Assembly: GCA_030431755.1 (NCBI GenBank)
Contig: JAUIIK010000037.1
Span: 1 to 39,734 of the forward strand
Direction of reading: 5' to 3'
DNA length: 39,734 nt
Source of the DNA: Chloroflexia bacterium
Lineage (GTDB): Bacteria; Chloroflexota; Chloroflexia; Thermomicrobiales; CFX8
Under the pieces are notes generated by a model. It saw nothing but the letters and a program-made list of their open reading frames with translations. It searched no databases and had not been told where the DNA came from. A program made the position numbers and the translations under genes. Below, piece after piece: positions 22,750-32,313 of this stretch; the stretch's first letter is position 1; the number at the start of each line of letters is the position of its first letter.

Positions 22750-25287
22750 CTATAGGCGTGGATCAATCGGCTCGCTTTCGAGCGCCAGGACGCCGAAGAC
22801 ACACTCGTGCGTGCGCCGTAGTGGTTCATGCCGCACGAACCGCTCCAGCGCCTCGACACCGAGCGCGAACTCGCGCACTGCCAGGCCGCGCTTCCGCCCG
22901 GTCGACCTGCGCCGGAGCCGCGCCAGATTCTCCGGCCTGTCATAGTCAGGGCCGTAGATTATCCGCAGATAGTCCGAGCCGCGCACCTTCATTGCCGGTT
23001 GGACAAGCCTGCCTTCGGCGCGTGCGACCCCCGCCAGCGGCTTGATGACCATGCCCTCGCCGCCGCTGGCGCACATCTCGCTCCACCAGGTTATTGTGTC
23101 GTCCACCGCTTGCTCGTCTAGGAGATCGACGACGCGATAGCCGGTTGGGAAGAGCAAGCCGTTGCCGTCGCCGCACAAGCGCGCAAGCACGTCCATGTGC
23201 CAGCTGTGCGGCTTTTCGAAGTAGGTCCTGCCCTCGGTCGCCAATACATGAAACGGCGAAATCCGAATATCGGAGAGGTCATCGACGGGCCAGACGTAGT
23301 GCTCGTATGCGCGAATATACCGCCGAGTTGACTCCAGCCGCCCGGTCTCACGATCAAGTAGCTCCCCGACGTCGATGCCGCGTTCGGCAGCCGCTTGAAC
23401 TGCCTTGATCGACGCCTCAAGCGCGCTGGTGGCAGCGGTCCCGACGGCGGCATACTGACGGCGGATCAGCTCGCCCGCCTTGAGCGACCAGGGCATGATC
23501 TCGCAGTCGAGCGCGACCCACTCCGTCTCGTGCTGTGACCAGAACTCCTGTGACGTCAGCGTCGCCGCCAGCTGTTCGAGCACTGCACGTTCGGTCTCGT
23601 CGTCATTGAAGAAGCGCCGGCCGGTCCGCGTGTAGACGATGCCCGGCCGGTCGACATCCACCTGGAACCGATTGGTGAACGCTTCGGTGTCCATCCCGAG
23701 AAGCACGATTGCCCGCGAGCCCATGTGCTTGGTCTGGCAGATGACTTGCCCAACGCCGCGCTCACGGTAGTAGGCGAAAGCTTCAGCGGGATGCTCCAGG
23801 ATGCCATCGAGCCGGCTCGTTTCCGGCGGCGACATCGTCGGCGGCAGGTAGATCAAGAGCCGGGGATCGATGGCAAAGCGGGCCATCGTCTCCAATGCAG
23901 CCGCCGCGTTGAGCTCGTTGACCGAGACGTTGCCGAGCAGGCGCGTCTGGATCACCTTGCGGCCCAGGTAGTCGGAGATGTCGAGCACGCCTTCGTCGCG
24001 AGTCTCAGCTACAGCTGGGGAGATCGGGCGCGGCGAGTCGTAGTAGGTCCGGTGCGCCGGCACGGATACGAGCGAGCGCTCCGGGTAGCGCACGGCAGTC
24101 AGACTGCCGCCGAAGACGCAGCCGGTGTCGACGTTGAGCGTGCCATTCCGCCAGACTGGCTCGGCTACCGGCGTGTGGCCGTAGACGACGCTGGCGTCGC
24201 CCCGGTAGTCGGCGGCCCAGTCAATGCGCTCCGGCAGACCGTAGTCGTCGGTGCGGCCGGTTGTGACGCCGTAGAGGGCGATGTCGCGCACGGTGCGTGA
24301 GCTGCGGCCCTGGTACTCCGCCGGCAAGCCCGCGTGGGCGACGACGAGCCGGCCACCGTCGAGCACGTAGTGACTGACGAGGCCGTCGATGAAGTCCTTG
24401 ATCGTCTCACGCTCGCCGTCCGAGACGCGCTCGAGTTGCTCGAGCGTTTCGGCCAGGCCGTGGTTGACTCGGACATTGCGGCCGTGCAGGTACCTTCCAA
24501 GCTTCACATCGTGGTTGCCCGGTAGCGCGAGCGCCGTGCCATCGGCGACCATCGACATCACCAGCCGGTACACCTCGGGCGTCTTCGGACCACGGTCGCC
24601 GTAGTCACCGAGGAAGACTGCCGTACGGCCCTCGGGCGGTGTCACACAGATGCTCTCTGCGGTTGTGTCGATCTCGTAGCCGAGTCTTTCCAAGAGCTCA
24701 AGCAACTCGTCGTAGCAGCCGTGGATGTCACCGATGATGTCAAACGGGCCGGTCAGCTCGGTCTTGTCGGTCCAGAGCGGCGTGCGCTCGACGACCGCGT
24801 TATCCACGTCCTCGGGGGAGGAGAACGTGTAGACGTAGCGAAAGCCCTCGCGCCGCAGGTTGCGGATGTGCCGCAACATCTCCCGGCGCTGCCGGCGAAC
24901 GACGTGCGGGCCAAAGTCGCGGTCTGGTCGCAGGGCGTTACGTTCGTGGCAGATCTTCTCGGCGATATCGAAGACGATAGCGACCGGCAGCACGTGGGCG
25001 TCCCGCGCCAGCTGGACAAGCGGATGCCGGTCCTCGCGCCGGACGCTGGTCGCGTCGATAACGGTCAGGCGGTGTAGCGCCAGGCGCTTCTCTGCGATGG
25101 AGCGCGCGAGCTCGAAGGCCTCGCGCGAGACTGACTGGTTGTTCTCGTCGTCGGAGACGAGCCCCCGGCAGGTATCCGATGAGACGATCTCGGTCGGTAG
25201 GAAGTGCCGGGCGGCGAAGGATGACTTGCCGGCGCCGGACGGCCCGATCAGGACGACGAGCGCGCCGTGCGGGATCTCGATCTTCAT
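22750..25287 (-). CDS. pnkp: Bacterial polynucleotide kinase-phosphatase-ligase (RNA repair)
   Basis: The protein has 845 residues in three modules, as in Clostridium thermocellum Pnkp. The 5'-kinase has P-loop GPSGAGKSS with K21 and S22. The binuclear phosphatase has GDIHG (186-190), GDYGDRGP (227-234) and GNHD (257-260). The adenylyltransferase/ligase has its nucleophile in KHMGSR (K520), followed by a C-terminal module. It heals and seals cleaved RNA such as tRNA cut by ribotoxins; its ligase needs the Hen1 partner. The GDYGDRGP box has Gly where GDxVDRGP usually has Val, while the metal-binding Asp is kept. The ATG overlaps the hen1 stop (ATGA), so the two are coupled. Confidence 0.95.
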   Translation of the reverse strand: MKIEIPHGALVVLIGPSGAGKSSFAARHFLPTEIVSSDTCRGLVSDDENNQSVSREAFELARSIAEKRLALHRLTVIDATSVRREDRHPLVQLARDAHVLPVAIVFDIAEKICHERNALRPDRDFGPHVVRRQRREMLRHIRNLRREGFRYVYTFSSPEDVDNAVVERTPLWTDKTELTGPFDIIGDIHGCYDELLELLERLGYEIDTTAESICVTPPEGRTAVFLGDYGDRGPKTPEVYRLVMSMVADGTALALPGNHDVKLGRYLHGRNVRVNHGLAETLEQLERVSDGERETIKDFIDGLVSHYVLDGGRLVVAHAGLPAEYQGRSSRTVRDIALYGVTTGRTDDYGLPERIDWAADYRGDASVVYGHTPVAEPVWRNGTLNVDTGCVFGGSLTAVRYPERSLVSVPAHRTYYDSPRPISPAVAETRDEGVLDISDYLGRKVIQTRLLGNVSVNELNAAAALETMARFAIDPRLLIYLPPTMSPPETSRLDGILEHPAEAFAYYRERGVGQVICQTKHMGSRAIVLLGMDTEAFTNRFQVDVDRPGIVYTRTGRRFFNDDETERAVLEQLAATLTSQEFWSQHETEWVALDCEIMPWSLKAGELIRRQYAAVGTAATSALEASIKAVQAAAERGIDVGELLDRETGRLESTRRYIRAYEHYVWPVDDLSDIRISPFHVLATEGRTYFEKPHSWHMDVLARLCGDGNGLLFPTGYRVVDLLDEQAVDDTITWWSEMCASGGEGMVIKPLAGVARAEGRLVQPAMKVRGSDYLRIIYGPDYDRPENLARLRRRSTGRKRGLAVREFALGVEALERFVRHEPLRRTHECVFGVLALESEPIDPRL

Positions 25288-26681
25288 GCGGCCGTCTCCT
25301 TGCCTGCGAGGTTGAATACCGCCATCTGTGACGGCGGTCCGTGTTCCGGATGCTCCGGGCCGACCGGCAGGACCGTTGCGCTGTAGCCGTAGCGGGCGGA
25401 TATTGTCTCAACCCAGCCTCGAAACTCGGTGCGCGTCCACTCGAAGCGGTGATCGCGGTGCCGGAGTTCGCGCGGCTCGTCGAAGAGCGCGTTGTACTCG
25501 CGGTTGGGCGTTGTCAAGACGATGGTGGTGGGGCGAGTGTGGCCGAAGATCACCTCGCTAAACGCCGACAACCGCTCCTGGTCGAGATGTTCGACGACTT
25601 CGACCACGGCGGCTGCGTCGTGGCCGCTGAGCCGGTCGTCCCGGTAGGTCAGCGCGCCGTGGAGCAGTTGCAGGCGCTCGCGCTCCACCGTCGTCGCCGT
25701 ATCCAGCCGCAGACGCCGGGCGGCACGCGACAGCACGCGGCTGGAAGCGTCGACACCGGTGATGCGCTCGAACTGCGGCTCAGCCCGAAGTAGCTCCAGT
25801 AATCTCCCCTCGCCACAGCCGAGGTCGAGAACCGAACGCGCGGCGGTGCCACGCAACGCAGCCAGCACCGCGCCCAGTCGCTGCTGATGGAGCGAGCGGT
25901 AGCGTTCATCCTGGTTGCGCTCGACCGGCTCGTCGACGGTTGTACCGCTCTCGTCGGCTTCAGCCAGTTTCGCGAGCGCGTCGAGCACCAGCGGCCGCCG
26001 GCGGCGTAGATAGCGCCGCGTGATCGCGTCCCTGGCCGGGTGCGTTTCGAGCCAGCCTGCGCCACGCCGCAGGAGTTTGTCGACTTCGTCCGCGCCAACC
26101 CAATAGTGCTTGTCGTCGTCGAGCACCGGCAGGAGGACGTAGAGATGGGTCAGGAGGTCCGCAAGACGCACCTCGGCTGTGAGTGCAAGCGAACAGTAGC
26201 GGCTGGCTTCCGGCGTAGCGCCTGCTGACGCCAGCTCCAGGCGTTTCAGCTCTACGTCGTAGCCAAGCGGTTCGAAGAGATCGCCGATGATTTCGTCTTC
26301 AGTGCCGCACGGCACGACCGGTAGCTGGACTTCGAGCGGGAGTCGCTGCGCCGCAAGCTCGGGATGGCTGTCGCAGCGTCCACCGAGCGCTGTGCCGTAG
26401 ATCTGGGCAATAGCGACGCTGAGAAACGACGAGGCGACGTAGGGCCGGTCACTGACGTAATGCTGCTGTGTGTAGACGGTCCCGCGCCGGCCGCGAGTGA
26501 GCCGGATCGGGTCGACATCAACGAGCAGCGCGGCGCTGCAGCGGTCGTCCGAAGCTTCCGGGTAGAAGACGTGGCCCTCGCCAAATGCGAGACTGAAGCG
26601 CTGGTAACGGTCCGGATGCTTATGCAGCAAGAATCCGAGGTCCCGCGCGGACGGCATGGTTGTCGAGATCGTCAGGAGCAT
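25284..26681 (-). CDS. hen1: 3'-terminal RNA ribose 2'-O-methyltransferase Hen1
   Basis: The 465-residue protein is the partner of Pnkp. The N-terminal ~240 residues are the ligase-activating domain, rich in family text (SARDLGFLLHKHPDR, CSAALLVDVDPI). The C-terminal methyltransferase has the SAM loop VLDLGCGEGRLL (285-295) and metal site E361-VV-E364-H365 with H411 downstream. It methylates the 2'-OH at the break so that repaired RNA resists recutting at the same site. The ATG at 26681 fits the family start; the longer frame to 26765 does not. It heads a two-gene operon and diverges from the glycosyltransferase cluster. Confidence 0.95.
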   Translation of the reverse strand: MLLTISTTMPSARDLGFLLHKHPDRYQRFSLAFGEGHVFYPEASDDRCSAALLVDVDPIRLTRGRRGTVYTQQHYVSDRPYVASSFLSVAIAQIYGTALGGRCDSHPELAAQRLPLEVQLPVVPCGTEDEIIGDLFEPLGYDVELKRLELASAGATPEASRYCSLALTAEVRLADLLTHLYVLLPVLDDDKHYWVGADEVDKLLRRGAGWLETHPARDAITRRYLRRRRPLVLDALAKLAEADESGTTVDEPVERNQDERYRSLHQQRLGAVLAALRGTAARSVLDLGCGEGRLLELLRAEPQFERITGVDASSRVLSRAARRLRLDTATTVERERLQLLHGALTYRDDRLSGHDAAAVVEVVEHLDQERLSAFSEVIFGHTRPTTIVLTTPNREYNALFDEPRELRHRDHRFEWTRTEFRGWVETISARYGYSATVLPVGPEHPEHGPPSQMAVFNLAGKETAA

Positions 26682-26841
26682 CGTTTGCGCCTCGTTTCGT
26701 TGCCGCGTCGCCCGCCTGCGAGTGTCGGCGTATCCTTCGGGCTGACGCGAATTGGCCGCATGCAAGGCTACAGGAACGAAACCTTGCCGGCACGGTGACT
26801 TTTGTTGGAATTGCGCGGGACGACGAGCGGGGGCACGTGAG

Positions 26842-27969
26842 TTGAGGCGTTCGATCTGCTACGTCGCCTCATACGATCCGGGCTATGCCCGCAACACCGA
26901 TGTTGTCCGGGCTTTCGCCGCTTCGGGAATCACGATTGAGGTCGTGCGCGGGGCGGGCGCGAGCCTCAACGCGGAGCGGCATGTGTTCAGGATGGCGCTC
27001 GCGTTTGTCGCGATGATCCCGCTGCGGATGATTGACGTTGCGCTACGGCTGCTCCGCAGCCGGGCGTTGGTCGTTGGCTACTTCGGTCAACTGGATATGC
27101 TCATGTTCGCGCCGCTCGCGAAGCTGCTCGGAAGGCCAGTCATATTCAGCCCGCTGGTGACGCTGACGGACACGCTCGTCGAGGATCGGCAGCTTATCGC
27201 GAAGCGCTCACCGCTTGCCTACCTTGTGCGACGGATCGACCGCCTGAGCCTGCGGCTAGCAGATGTCATCATCGTCGACACGGTGGAGAACGCCGACTAC
27301 GCGCAGCAGCTGGCCGACATCGATCGCGACCGGGTCGTCGTCTGGCCCGTCGGCGTCGATGAGTCGATCTTTTATCCGCCGGACCGGGCCGCCCAGGATC
27401 GCGATGACACGCTCGACATCCTCTTCTATGGCAAGTTCATCCCGTTGCACGGTATCGAGGTGATTGTCGAGGCGGCGGCACTCCTGCGGGCGTCAAGGCC
27501 CGACATTCGCTTTGAGCTCATCGGCCAGGGGCAGCAGTACGCCACAGCGCGGGATCTGGCGGATCGGCTAGGCGCGACGAACGTCCAGTGGACGGATTGG
27601 CTACCCTATAGCGAACTCGGCGAGCGCTTGCGCGACGCCGATATCGCTCTCGGGATATTCGACAGTGGGGGGAAAGCTGGGCGGGTGATTCCGAACAAAG
27701 TCCACCAGGCGCTGGCGTGCGGGACGCCGGTCATTACCCGCACGAGCCCGGCCAGCGAGCGATTGCTCGCGCAGCGCGAGTCAGCGATGCTCATACCGCC
27801 TGATAACCCACAGGCACTCGCCGCGGCCATCGTCGAGCTCGCGGATGACGCAGCTCTCCGAGTATCCATCGGCAGGGCAGGGCGGGCGGCCTGGGAAGCC
27901 GATGCCTCGGACGCAGCTCAGAAACGTTGCGCCGCCGTTGCTCTGAGGCTGGCCGGCGTGGCGCAGTGA
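26842..27969 (+). CDS. GT4-like (GT-B fold) glycosyltransferase
   Basis: The 375-residue protein starts at TTG 26842 with GGGGG ahead; the longer frame to 26752 has no good site. The C-terminal half has the GT-B donor-binding pattern: LDILFYGKFIPLHGIEVIVEA, FELIGQGQQY, and GRVIPNKVHQALACGTPVI. The N-terminus begins as a Rossmann-like domain. Lipid-linked sugar or cell-surface glycan assembly is the likely role, given the membrane-protein genes downstream. A GTGA overlap couples it to the next gene. Confidence 0.88.
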   Translation: MRRSICYVASYDPGYARNTDVVRAFAASGITIEVVRGAGASLNAERHVFRMALAFVAMIPLRMIDVALRLLRSRALVVGYFGQLDMLMFAPLAKLLGRPVIFSPLVTLTDTLVEDRQLIAKRSPLAYLVRRIDRLSLRLADVIIVDTVENADYAQQLADIDRDRVVVWPVGVDESIFYPPDRAAQDRDDTLDILFYGKFIPLHGIEVIVEAAALLRASRPDIRFELIGQGQQYATARDLADRLGATNVQWTDWLPYSELGERLRDADIALGIFDSGGKAGRVIPNKVHQALACGTPVITRTSPASERLLAQRESAMLIPPDNPQALAAAIVELADDAALRVSIGRAGRAAWEADASDAAQKRCAAVALRLAGVAQ

Positions 27970-28901
27970 AGCGCATTCGCGAAAACTTGACCGGGGTCGT
28001 GTTTCTCGTTGGGCTGCTGGTCGCAACGGCGGCGCTCTGGCTTACCGGAATTCTGGCCGACACATGGGACGGCGTTGCCAGCGCGAAGCCGCTCCCGCTG
28101 GTCTTTGTCGTCCTGACCGGGATGGCGTTGCCGCTGGTCCACGCCTGGCGCTGGCAGGTCGTCATGCGGTCGCTCGACGTCGAGCTGTCGCTCGGCGAAG
28201 CCTGCGACATCACCGTGAGCTCGGCGCTGGTCAATTACGCCAGCCCCGGCTTCGTCGGCGCGTCGGCCAAAGCAGTGCTCGCGCATCAGACGCGCGAGGT
28301 GCCCTTTGCATCCTCGGCGCTCTCGATTGCGTTCGAGCATGCGCTCGATCTCGGCCTGATGGCACTGAGTGCCGGGATCGTGATCTTGATCATCGGCCCG
28401 TCGGCGTTCAGCGACGCGGCCAGCCCGCTCCGGAATCTCGCTTCAGCCAGCGTTATCATCGCGGCGCTCGTGATCGTTGCCGTTGCCCTGGCGCTCGCCT
28501 GGCGTTTCGGCGCGCTGCGCTACGTGGTGCGGCTGGTCGACACGGCCCGGCAGTTGGGCCGCGAGGTCAATCCGTTCGCCATCGGTGGCCTGACCTTCCT
28601 CTACTGGTTGCTCCAGGTCGTCGCGACGGCGTTCATGTTCTGGGCGCTCGGGATCGACTTCATCATCATCGACATCCTCGGAGTTGTGACCGTTCCGGGG
28701 TTGGCCGGGATGCTCGTGCCGGTGCCGGGCGGCGTCGGCGTGCGCGAGGCGGCGACCGTCGCGCTGACAACGGTGACGGGGATCACGGCGGCGACGCTGG
28801 TAACGCTGGCGATCATCCAGCGGGTGCTGCTGGTTGCGGCGCTGCCGCTGTCGCTCGGAGCGGTGCGGCTGGTGCGACGGTTGCAGGTGCGGTATGCCTG
28901 A
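27966..28901 (+). CDS. Flippase-like membrane protein (UPF0104/LPG-synthase TM family)
   Basis: The 311-residue protein has about eight hydrophobic segments. Landmarks of the YbhN/AglD/LPG_synthase_TM family are NYASPGFVGASAKAVL, the charged HQTREVPF loop, and near the C-terminus GVVTVPGLAGMLVPVPGGVGVREAA. Proteins of this family are thought to move lipids or lipid-linked sugars across the membrane. The GTG start overlaps the glycosyltransferase stop, and its stop overlaps the next ATG by 8 bp. Confidence 0.82.
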   Translation: MKRIRENLTGVVFLVGLLVATAALWLTGILADTWDGVASAKPLPLVFVVLTGMALPLVHAWRWQVVMRSLDVELSLGEACDITVSSALVNYASPGFVGASAKAVLAHQTREVPFASSALSIAFEHALDLGLMALSAGIVILIIGPSAFSDAASPLRNLASASVIIAALVIVAVALALAWRFGALRYVVRLVDTARQLGREVNPFAIGGLTFLYWLLQVVATAFMFWALGIDFIIIDILGVVTVPGLAGMLVPVPGGVGVREAATVALTTVTGITAATLVTLAIIQRVLLVAALPLSLGAVRLVRRLQVRYA

Positions 28902-30159
28902 ATTCCTAAGACGCGTGGCGCTCGCAGACCGACGCTGGCTATTGCTGATCACGGTAGCGGTCGGGATTCGGCTCGCGCTCATGCCCTTCACACTGCACAT
29001 GGACGCTTACCAGATCTACTCGCGGGCGTCGGAAGCCGCCTATGACGGAGAGTGGTTTGGCTGGACCGCCCAGATCCTTATCCAGTCGATCCACAATGTC
29101 TGGTTGCTGCTGATCAAACCCATATTGCCGGACAGTGCCGGGATCTGGTCGAAGACGGCGTCCGAGGCCGGCGTCGGCGCGAGCATCGACGACTATCGAC
29201 AGTTCATCGCCTACGAGCATGTCCACCGGGCCGTCTTCTTGATGAAGTTCCCCTATTTCGTCGCCGACATGTTGGTGGCGTGGGTGCTGACGCGGCTTGT
29301 CGAGCCGGCCCGGCGCTTCGTCGTCGCGGCGTTCTGGCTGCTCAACCCGCTGGTGATCTACGCCACGGCCGTCTTTGGCCGGCATGACGTCATCGCGATC
29401 CTGCTGGTGCTGCTCTCGCTGCTGGCGGCGCGGCGGGCGACCGATGCCGGCCGCTTGCTGGGGCTCGTCCTGCTCGGGGTCGCCACGCTGATGCGATTCT
29501 TCCCGATTGTCCTGGTGCCCTTCTATCTGATTGCCTTTCGCCGCAGTCGCCGCCAGCTCATCGCCGCGCTGGCCATCCTCGGCGGGCTGTGGGGCGCGGT
29601 CGAGCTGTTCGGGATCATCGGGACCGGCGAGAGCCCGACTCTGGAGATTCTGGCGACCCACGAACACTTCCAGAACTGGCTCGACGCCGGCATCCGGCTC
29701 CGCTTTGACGATTTCATCTTCTTCTTCCCGCTGCTCTACATCATCGGGCTCCTCTGGATCAGCGAGCGGGATCTCAGCGCGGACGAGTATCCGACCGTCG
29801 CGGCCGGATCATTCCTGCTGCTCTTCGCGCTCACCTTCTTCCACCCCCACTGGTCGATTTGGCTGGTTCCGTTCCTGGCGCTGACGATCGCGTCGAACCG
29901 TAGGCTTGTCATCTACCACGCTATCCAGGTCATCGCGCTGACTGTCTACTTCATGCAGTGGGGTTCCTGGACCACCTGGGAACTGCTCAGGCCGACGATC
30001 GGCGACCGGGTCGCCAGCATGCCCGATCCGTATGAGGCGATCGACGCCAGAATCGAGCCGCGCCAGTTCTTCGGGGTCTTCCGTTCGCTCCTGACCGCCG
30101 TCTCGCTCTGGATGGCCTGGAAACTGATCGACCCATTGCGGAGACACCGGCGTGCGTGA
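28894..30159 (+). CDS. GT-C-like polytopic membrane glycosyltransferase 1
   Basis: The 421-residue protein has about nine to ten predicted membrane spans. An acidic residue just after the first span (TLHMDAYQIYSR) is where GT-C enzymes place their catalytic Asp. GRHDVIAILLVLLSL and FFHPHWSIWLVPFLAL resemble mannosyltransferase-like (GT87/PIG-M-type) proteins. It would use a polyprenyl-phosphate sugar on the outer face of the membrane. The ATG overlaps the preceding stop by 8 bp. The sugar cannot be predicted. Confidence 0.7.
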   Translation: MPEFLRRVALADRRWLLLITVAVGIRLALMPFTLHMDAYQIYSRASEAAYDGEWFGWTAQILIQSIHNVWLLLIKPILPDSAGIWSKTASEAGVGASIDDYRQFIAYEHVHRAVFLMKFPYFVADMLVAWVLTRLVEPARRFVVAAFWLLNPLVIYATAVFGRHDVIAILLVLLSLLAARRATDAGRLLGLVLLGVATLMRFFPIVLVPFYLIAFRRSRRQLIAALAILGGLWGAVELFGIIGTGESPTLEILATHEHFQNWLDAGIRLRFDDFIFFFPLLYIIGLLWISERDLSADEYPTVAAGSFLLLFALTFFHPHWSIWLVPFLALTIASNRRLVIYHAIQVIALTVYFMQWGSWTTWELLRPTIGDRVASMPDPYEAIDARIEPRQFFGVFRSLLTAVSLWMAWKLIDPLRRHRRA

Positions 30160-31459
30160 TCCTGTCACCGATCTCGACCGCCGCGGCCGGATCATCTTCG
30201 GCGGCGTCCTGCTATTCGCGCTGGCCCACGCGCTGCTCTACGTCGTCACCGTGCCAACCTGGGATCTCTTCGACGAGGAGCAGCACCTGAGCTACGCGCT
30301 CTATCTCATCGATGACGGCGAGGTGCCGGAGATCGACGACCCGGTGCAGCAACGGATTCTCGATAGCGCGGTTGCGACCGATCGCTGGTCGACCCTGCGG
30401 ATCGGCAGGCCGGTTGCGCCCGAACTGAACGAGTTTGGGTTAGAGGGCCTCTCTTACGAGGGCTATCACCCGCCGCTCTACTACGCGCTGGTGTCGCCGC
30501 TGACGCTCGCGAGCGGTAGCGACGCCTGGCGAGAGCTGTACGCCGCGCGACTGCTCGGTGTTGCGCTGCTCTTCGGATTCGCGAGCATCTGCTGGGGCTA
30601 CGCGCGCGACTGGCTGCCCGACGCCGACCCGGCGACCTGGGGCGCTATCGTCGTCGCTGCGGTATCTGTTCCCGCAGTCGCGGCGGCGGCGGGGCGGGTT
30701 AACAATGACCTGCTGGCCGGGCTGTTCCTGGCCTCAGGGACGCTGATGGCGGCGCGCTTGCTCGATGACCGGCGGCAGGATCAGGCGCTCTTCCTCGGAC
30801 TGCTGACGGCGGCGGCGGTGCTGACGAAGGGCCAGGGCATCGTGCTCCTGCTCGTCGCGGCCACGGCCTGCGGGCTGCTGCTAGCCCGCAGACAGCTCAG
30901 CCTGTCGCTGTTGCTCATGGCGCTCGCCCCCGGCGTGCTGGCGCTCGCGGGCTGGACGGCCTGGACCTGGGCCAGGTACGAGACGCTGAATGGCGCGGAC
31001 GCCTACCTCGACACCGTTGGCGTAGCGGAAACACTAGGCATCGGTGGATTCATCGAGGAGCTCTGGCTCAATGGCTGGAGCAGCTACTGGGGGGCCTACG
31101 ATGGCGGGCTCCTGCGTTGGGCGACCGGCACGATCCTGCTTGTCGTGCTCGTCGTCGGATTCGTCGGGTTGCTCAGAGGCGCCGGTTCGTGGTGGCAACG
31201 GCCCGAGTATCGGGAGCGGTTGCTACTCTGCGGCGTTCTCTGCGTCGGGCTGCTCGGGACTGTATGGTTCGCGAACGACAGCGGGCTGGCGCACCCGCAT
31301 GGCCGGATGCTGATCGGAGCTGTGCCTGCGTTGACGACGCTGACCGTGGCAGGCATGCGGCGGCTTGGCGGCGAGGTGCTGGCGGTCCAGGTCGGCTTGC
31401 TCGCTGTCGCGCTGTCGGGTGTCTACTTCCTGTTCTGGTATTTGCCGTTCTTCTACTAG
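30152..31459 (+). CDS. GT-C-like polytopic membrane glycosyltransferase 2
   Basis: The 435-residue protein starts at GTG 30152, again overlapping the previous stop by 8 bp. The first loop carries WDLFDEEQHLSYALY, an acidic motif typical of ArnT/PMT-like GT-C enzymes. GYHPPLYYAL and LTKGQGIVLLLVA fit the same group. About nine hydrophobic segments follow. It probably acts with the preceding protein on a lipid-linked or surface glycan. No gene for a polymerase or lipid carrier synthesis is seen here. Confidence 0.7.
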   Translation: MRDPVTDLDRRGRIIFGGVLLFALAHALLYVVTVPTWDLFDEEQHLSYALYLIDDGEVPEIDDPVQQRILDSAVATDRWSTLRIGRPVAPELNEFGLEGLSYEGYHPPLYYALVSPLTLASGSDAWRELYAARLLGVALLFGFASICWGYARDWLPDADPATWGAIVVAAVSVPAVAAAAGRVNNDLLAGLFLASGTLMAARLLDDRRQDQALFLGLLTAAAVLTKGQGIVLLLVAATACGLLLARRQLSLSLLLMALAPGVLALAGWTAWTWARYETLNGADAYLDTVGVAETLGIGGFIEELWLNGWSSYWGAYDGGLLRWATGTILLVVLVVGFVGLLRGAGSWWQRPEYRERLLLCGVLCVGLLGTVWFANDSGLAHPHGRMLIGAVPALTTLTVAGMRRLGGEVLAVQVGLLAVALSGVYFLFWYLPFFY

Positions 31460-31472
31460 CTGATAGTGATGT

Positions 31473-32309
31473 GTGTTGAACAGTCGATCACCGTTGGACA
31501 CTGATCCGAAGTTCCGGCGCTCAGTGGCGCGACAGTTGGGCGTCTGCCTCACACGGCGGCGTAGGTTCTCGGCGTGGCTCCTGGTTGCGCTCCTGATGCC
31601 GGCGCTGCTCGCCGGCTGCGCGACCCGGACCGTTGGGATGCAAGCGCCACTGGCGCACGATTACGATGGCATCCAGTGGCGGCCGCTTGATGCGGCGGTG
31701 CAACAACGCATCACTGTCGCCCCAGGCTACACGGCACTTGTCGAGAACGATCCCGGCACCGACGCGGCGACGCTACGCGAGCGCATCCCGGAGCTGCCCG
31801 ATGACGTGCGCTCCTCCGATCTCGTCGCGATCCTGATCGCAGCCCGGCCGGTTGAGGACCAACCGTTCGACACAGCCCTGACGGTGACTGTGACGCAGGA
31901 GGAGTCGAGTGAGGCACCGGTCGTCTCGCAGCTAGAGGAGCTAGAAGTTGATGGCGACTGGCTCGTTGTGCGGGATTTCCCTGACGTTTTCGCCCGCGAT
32001 ATCATCGACGTCGAGCTTGGCCCGGCTGCCGGTTGGGAGTACGGGATTACCGTTGACCGCGTACCCTATGGCGGCTTTGCGGCGAGCCTGCAAGCTGATG
32101 ACGGCAGTCAAGAGCCGTTGCGGGGGTCGCTGGCTTACGAGACGATATTCGAGCAATTGACCGACCGCAGCCGGTTGATCGAGGAGGATGCCGGTCCGGC
32201 GGTACTCGCAGCGGTTACCGATCCATTTCTCGCGACGCTCTACACTATCGTGCTCACCGGGTTCGCCGTGTTCATGGTTGCGCGGCATAGACTCATGAAA
32301 TCGAGGTAG
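31473..32309 (+). CDS. Lipoprotein with a C-terminal membrane segment, function unknown
   Basis: The 278-residue frame opens at GTG 31473; the basic N-terminus is long and a later start is possible. A signal with lipobox LLAGC (C49) follows. The middle is strand-rich (FDTALTVTVTQEESSE, DVELGPAAGWEYG) and has no motif that I know. The C-terminal LATLYTIVLTGFAVFMVARH is a membrane span followed by a basic end. Lipid anchor plus transmembrane tail is unusual. It lies in the glycosyltransferase cluster, 13 bp after the GT-C gene. Confidence 0.7.
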   Translation: MLNSRSPLDTDPKFRRSVARQLGVCLTRRRRFSAWLLVALLMPALLAGCATRTVGMQAPLAHDYDGIQWRPLDAAVQQRITVAPGYTALVENDPGTDAATLRERIPELPDDVRSSDLVAILIAARPVEDQPFDTALTVTVTQEESSEAPVVSQLEELEVDGDWLVVRDFPDVFARDIIDVELGPAAGWEYGITVDRVPYGGFAASLQADDGSQEPLRGSLAYETIFEQLTDRSRLIEEDAGPAVLAAVTDPFLATLYTIVLTGFAVFMVARHRLMKSR

Positions 32310-32313
32310 CGCA

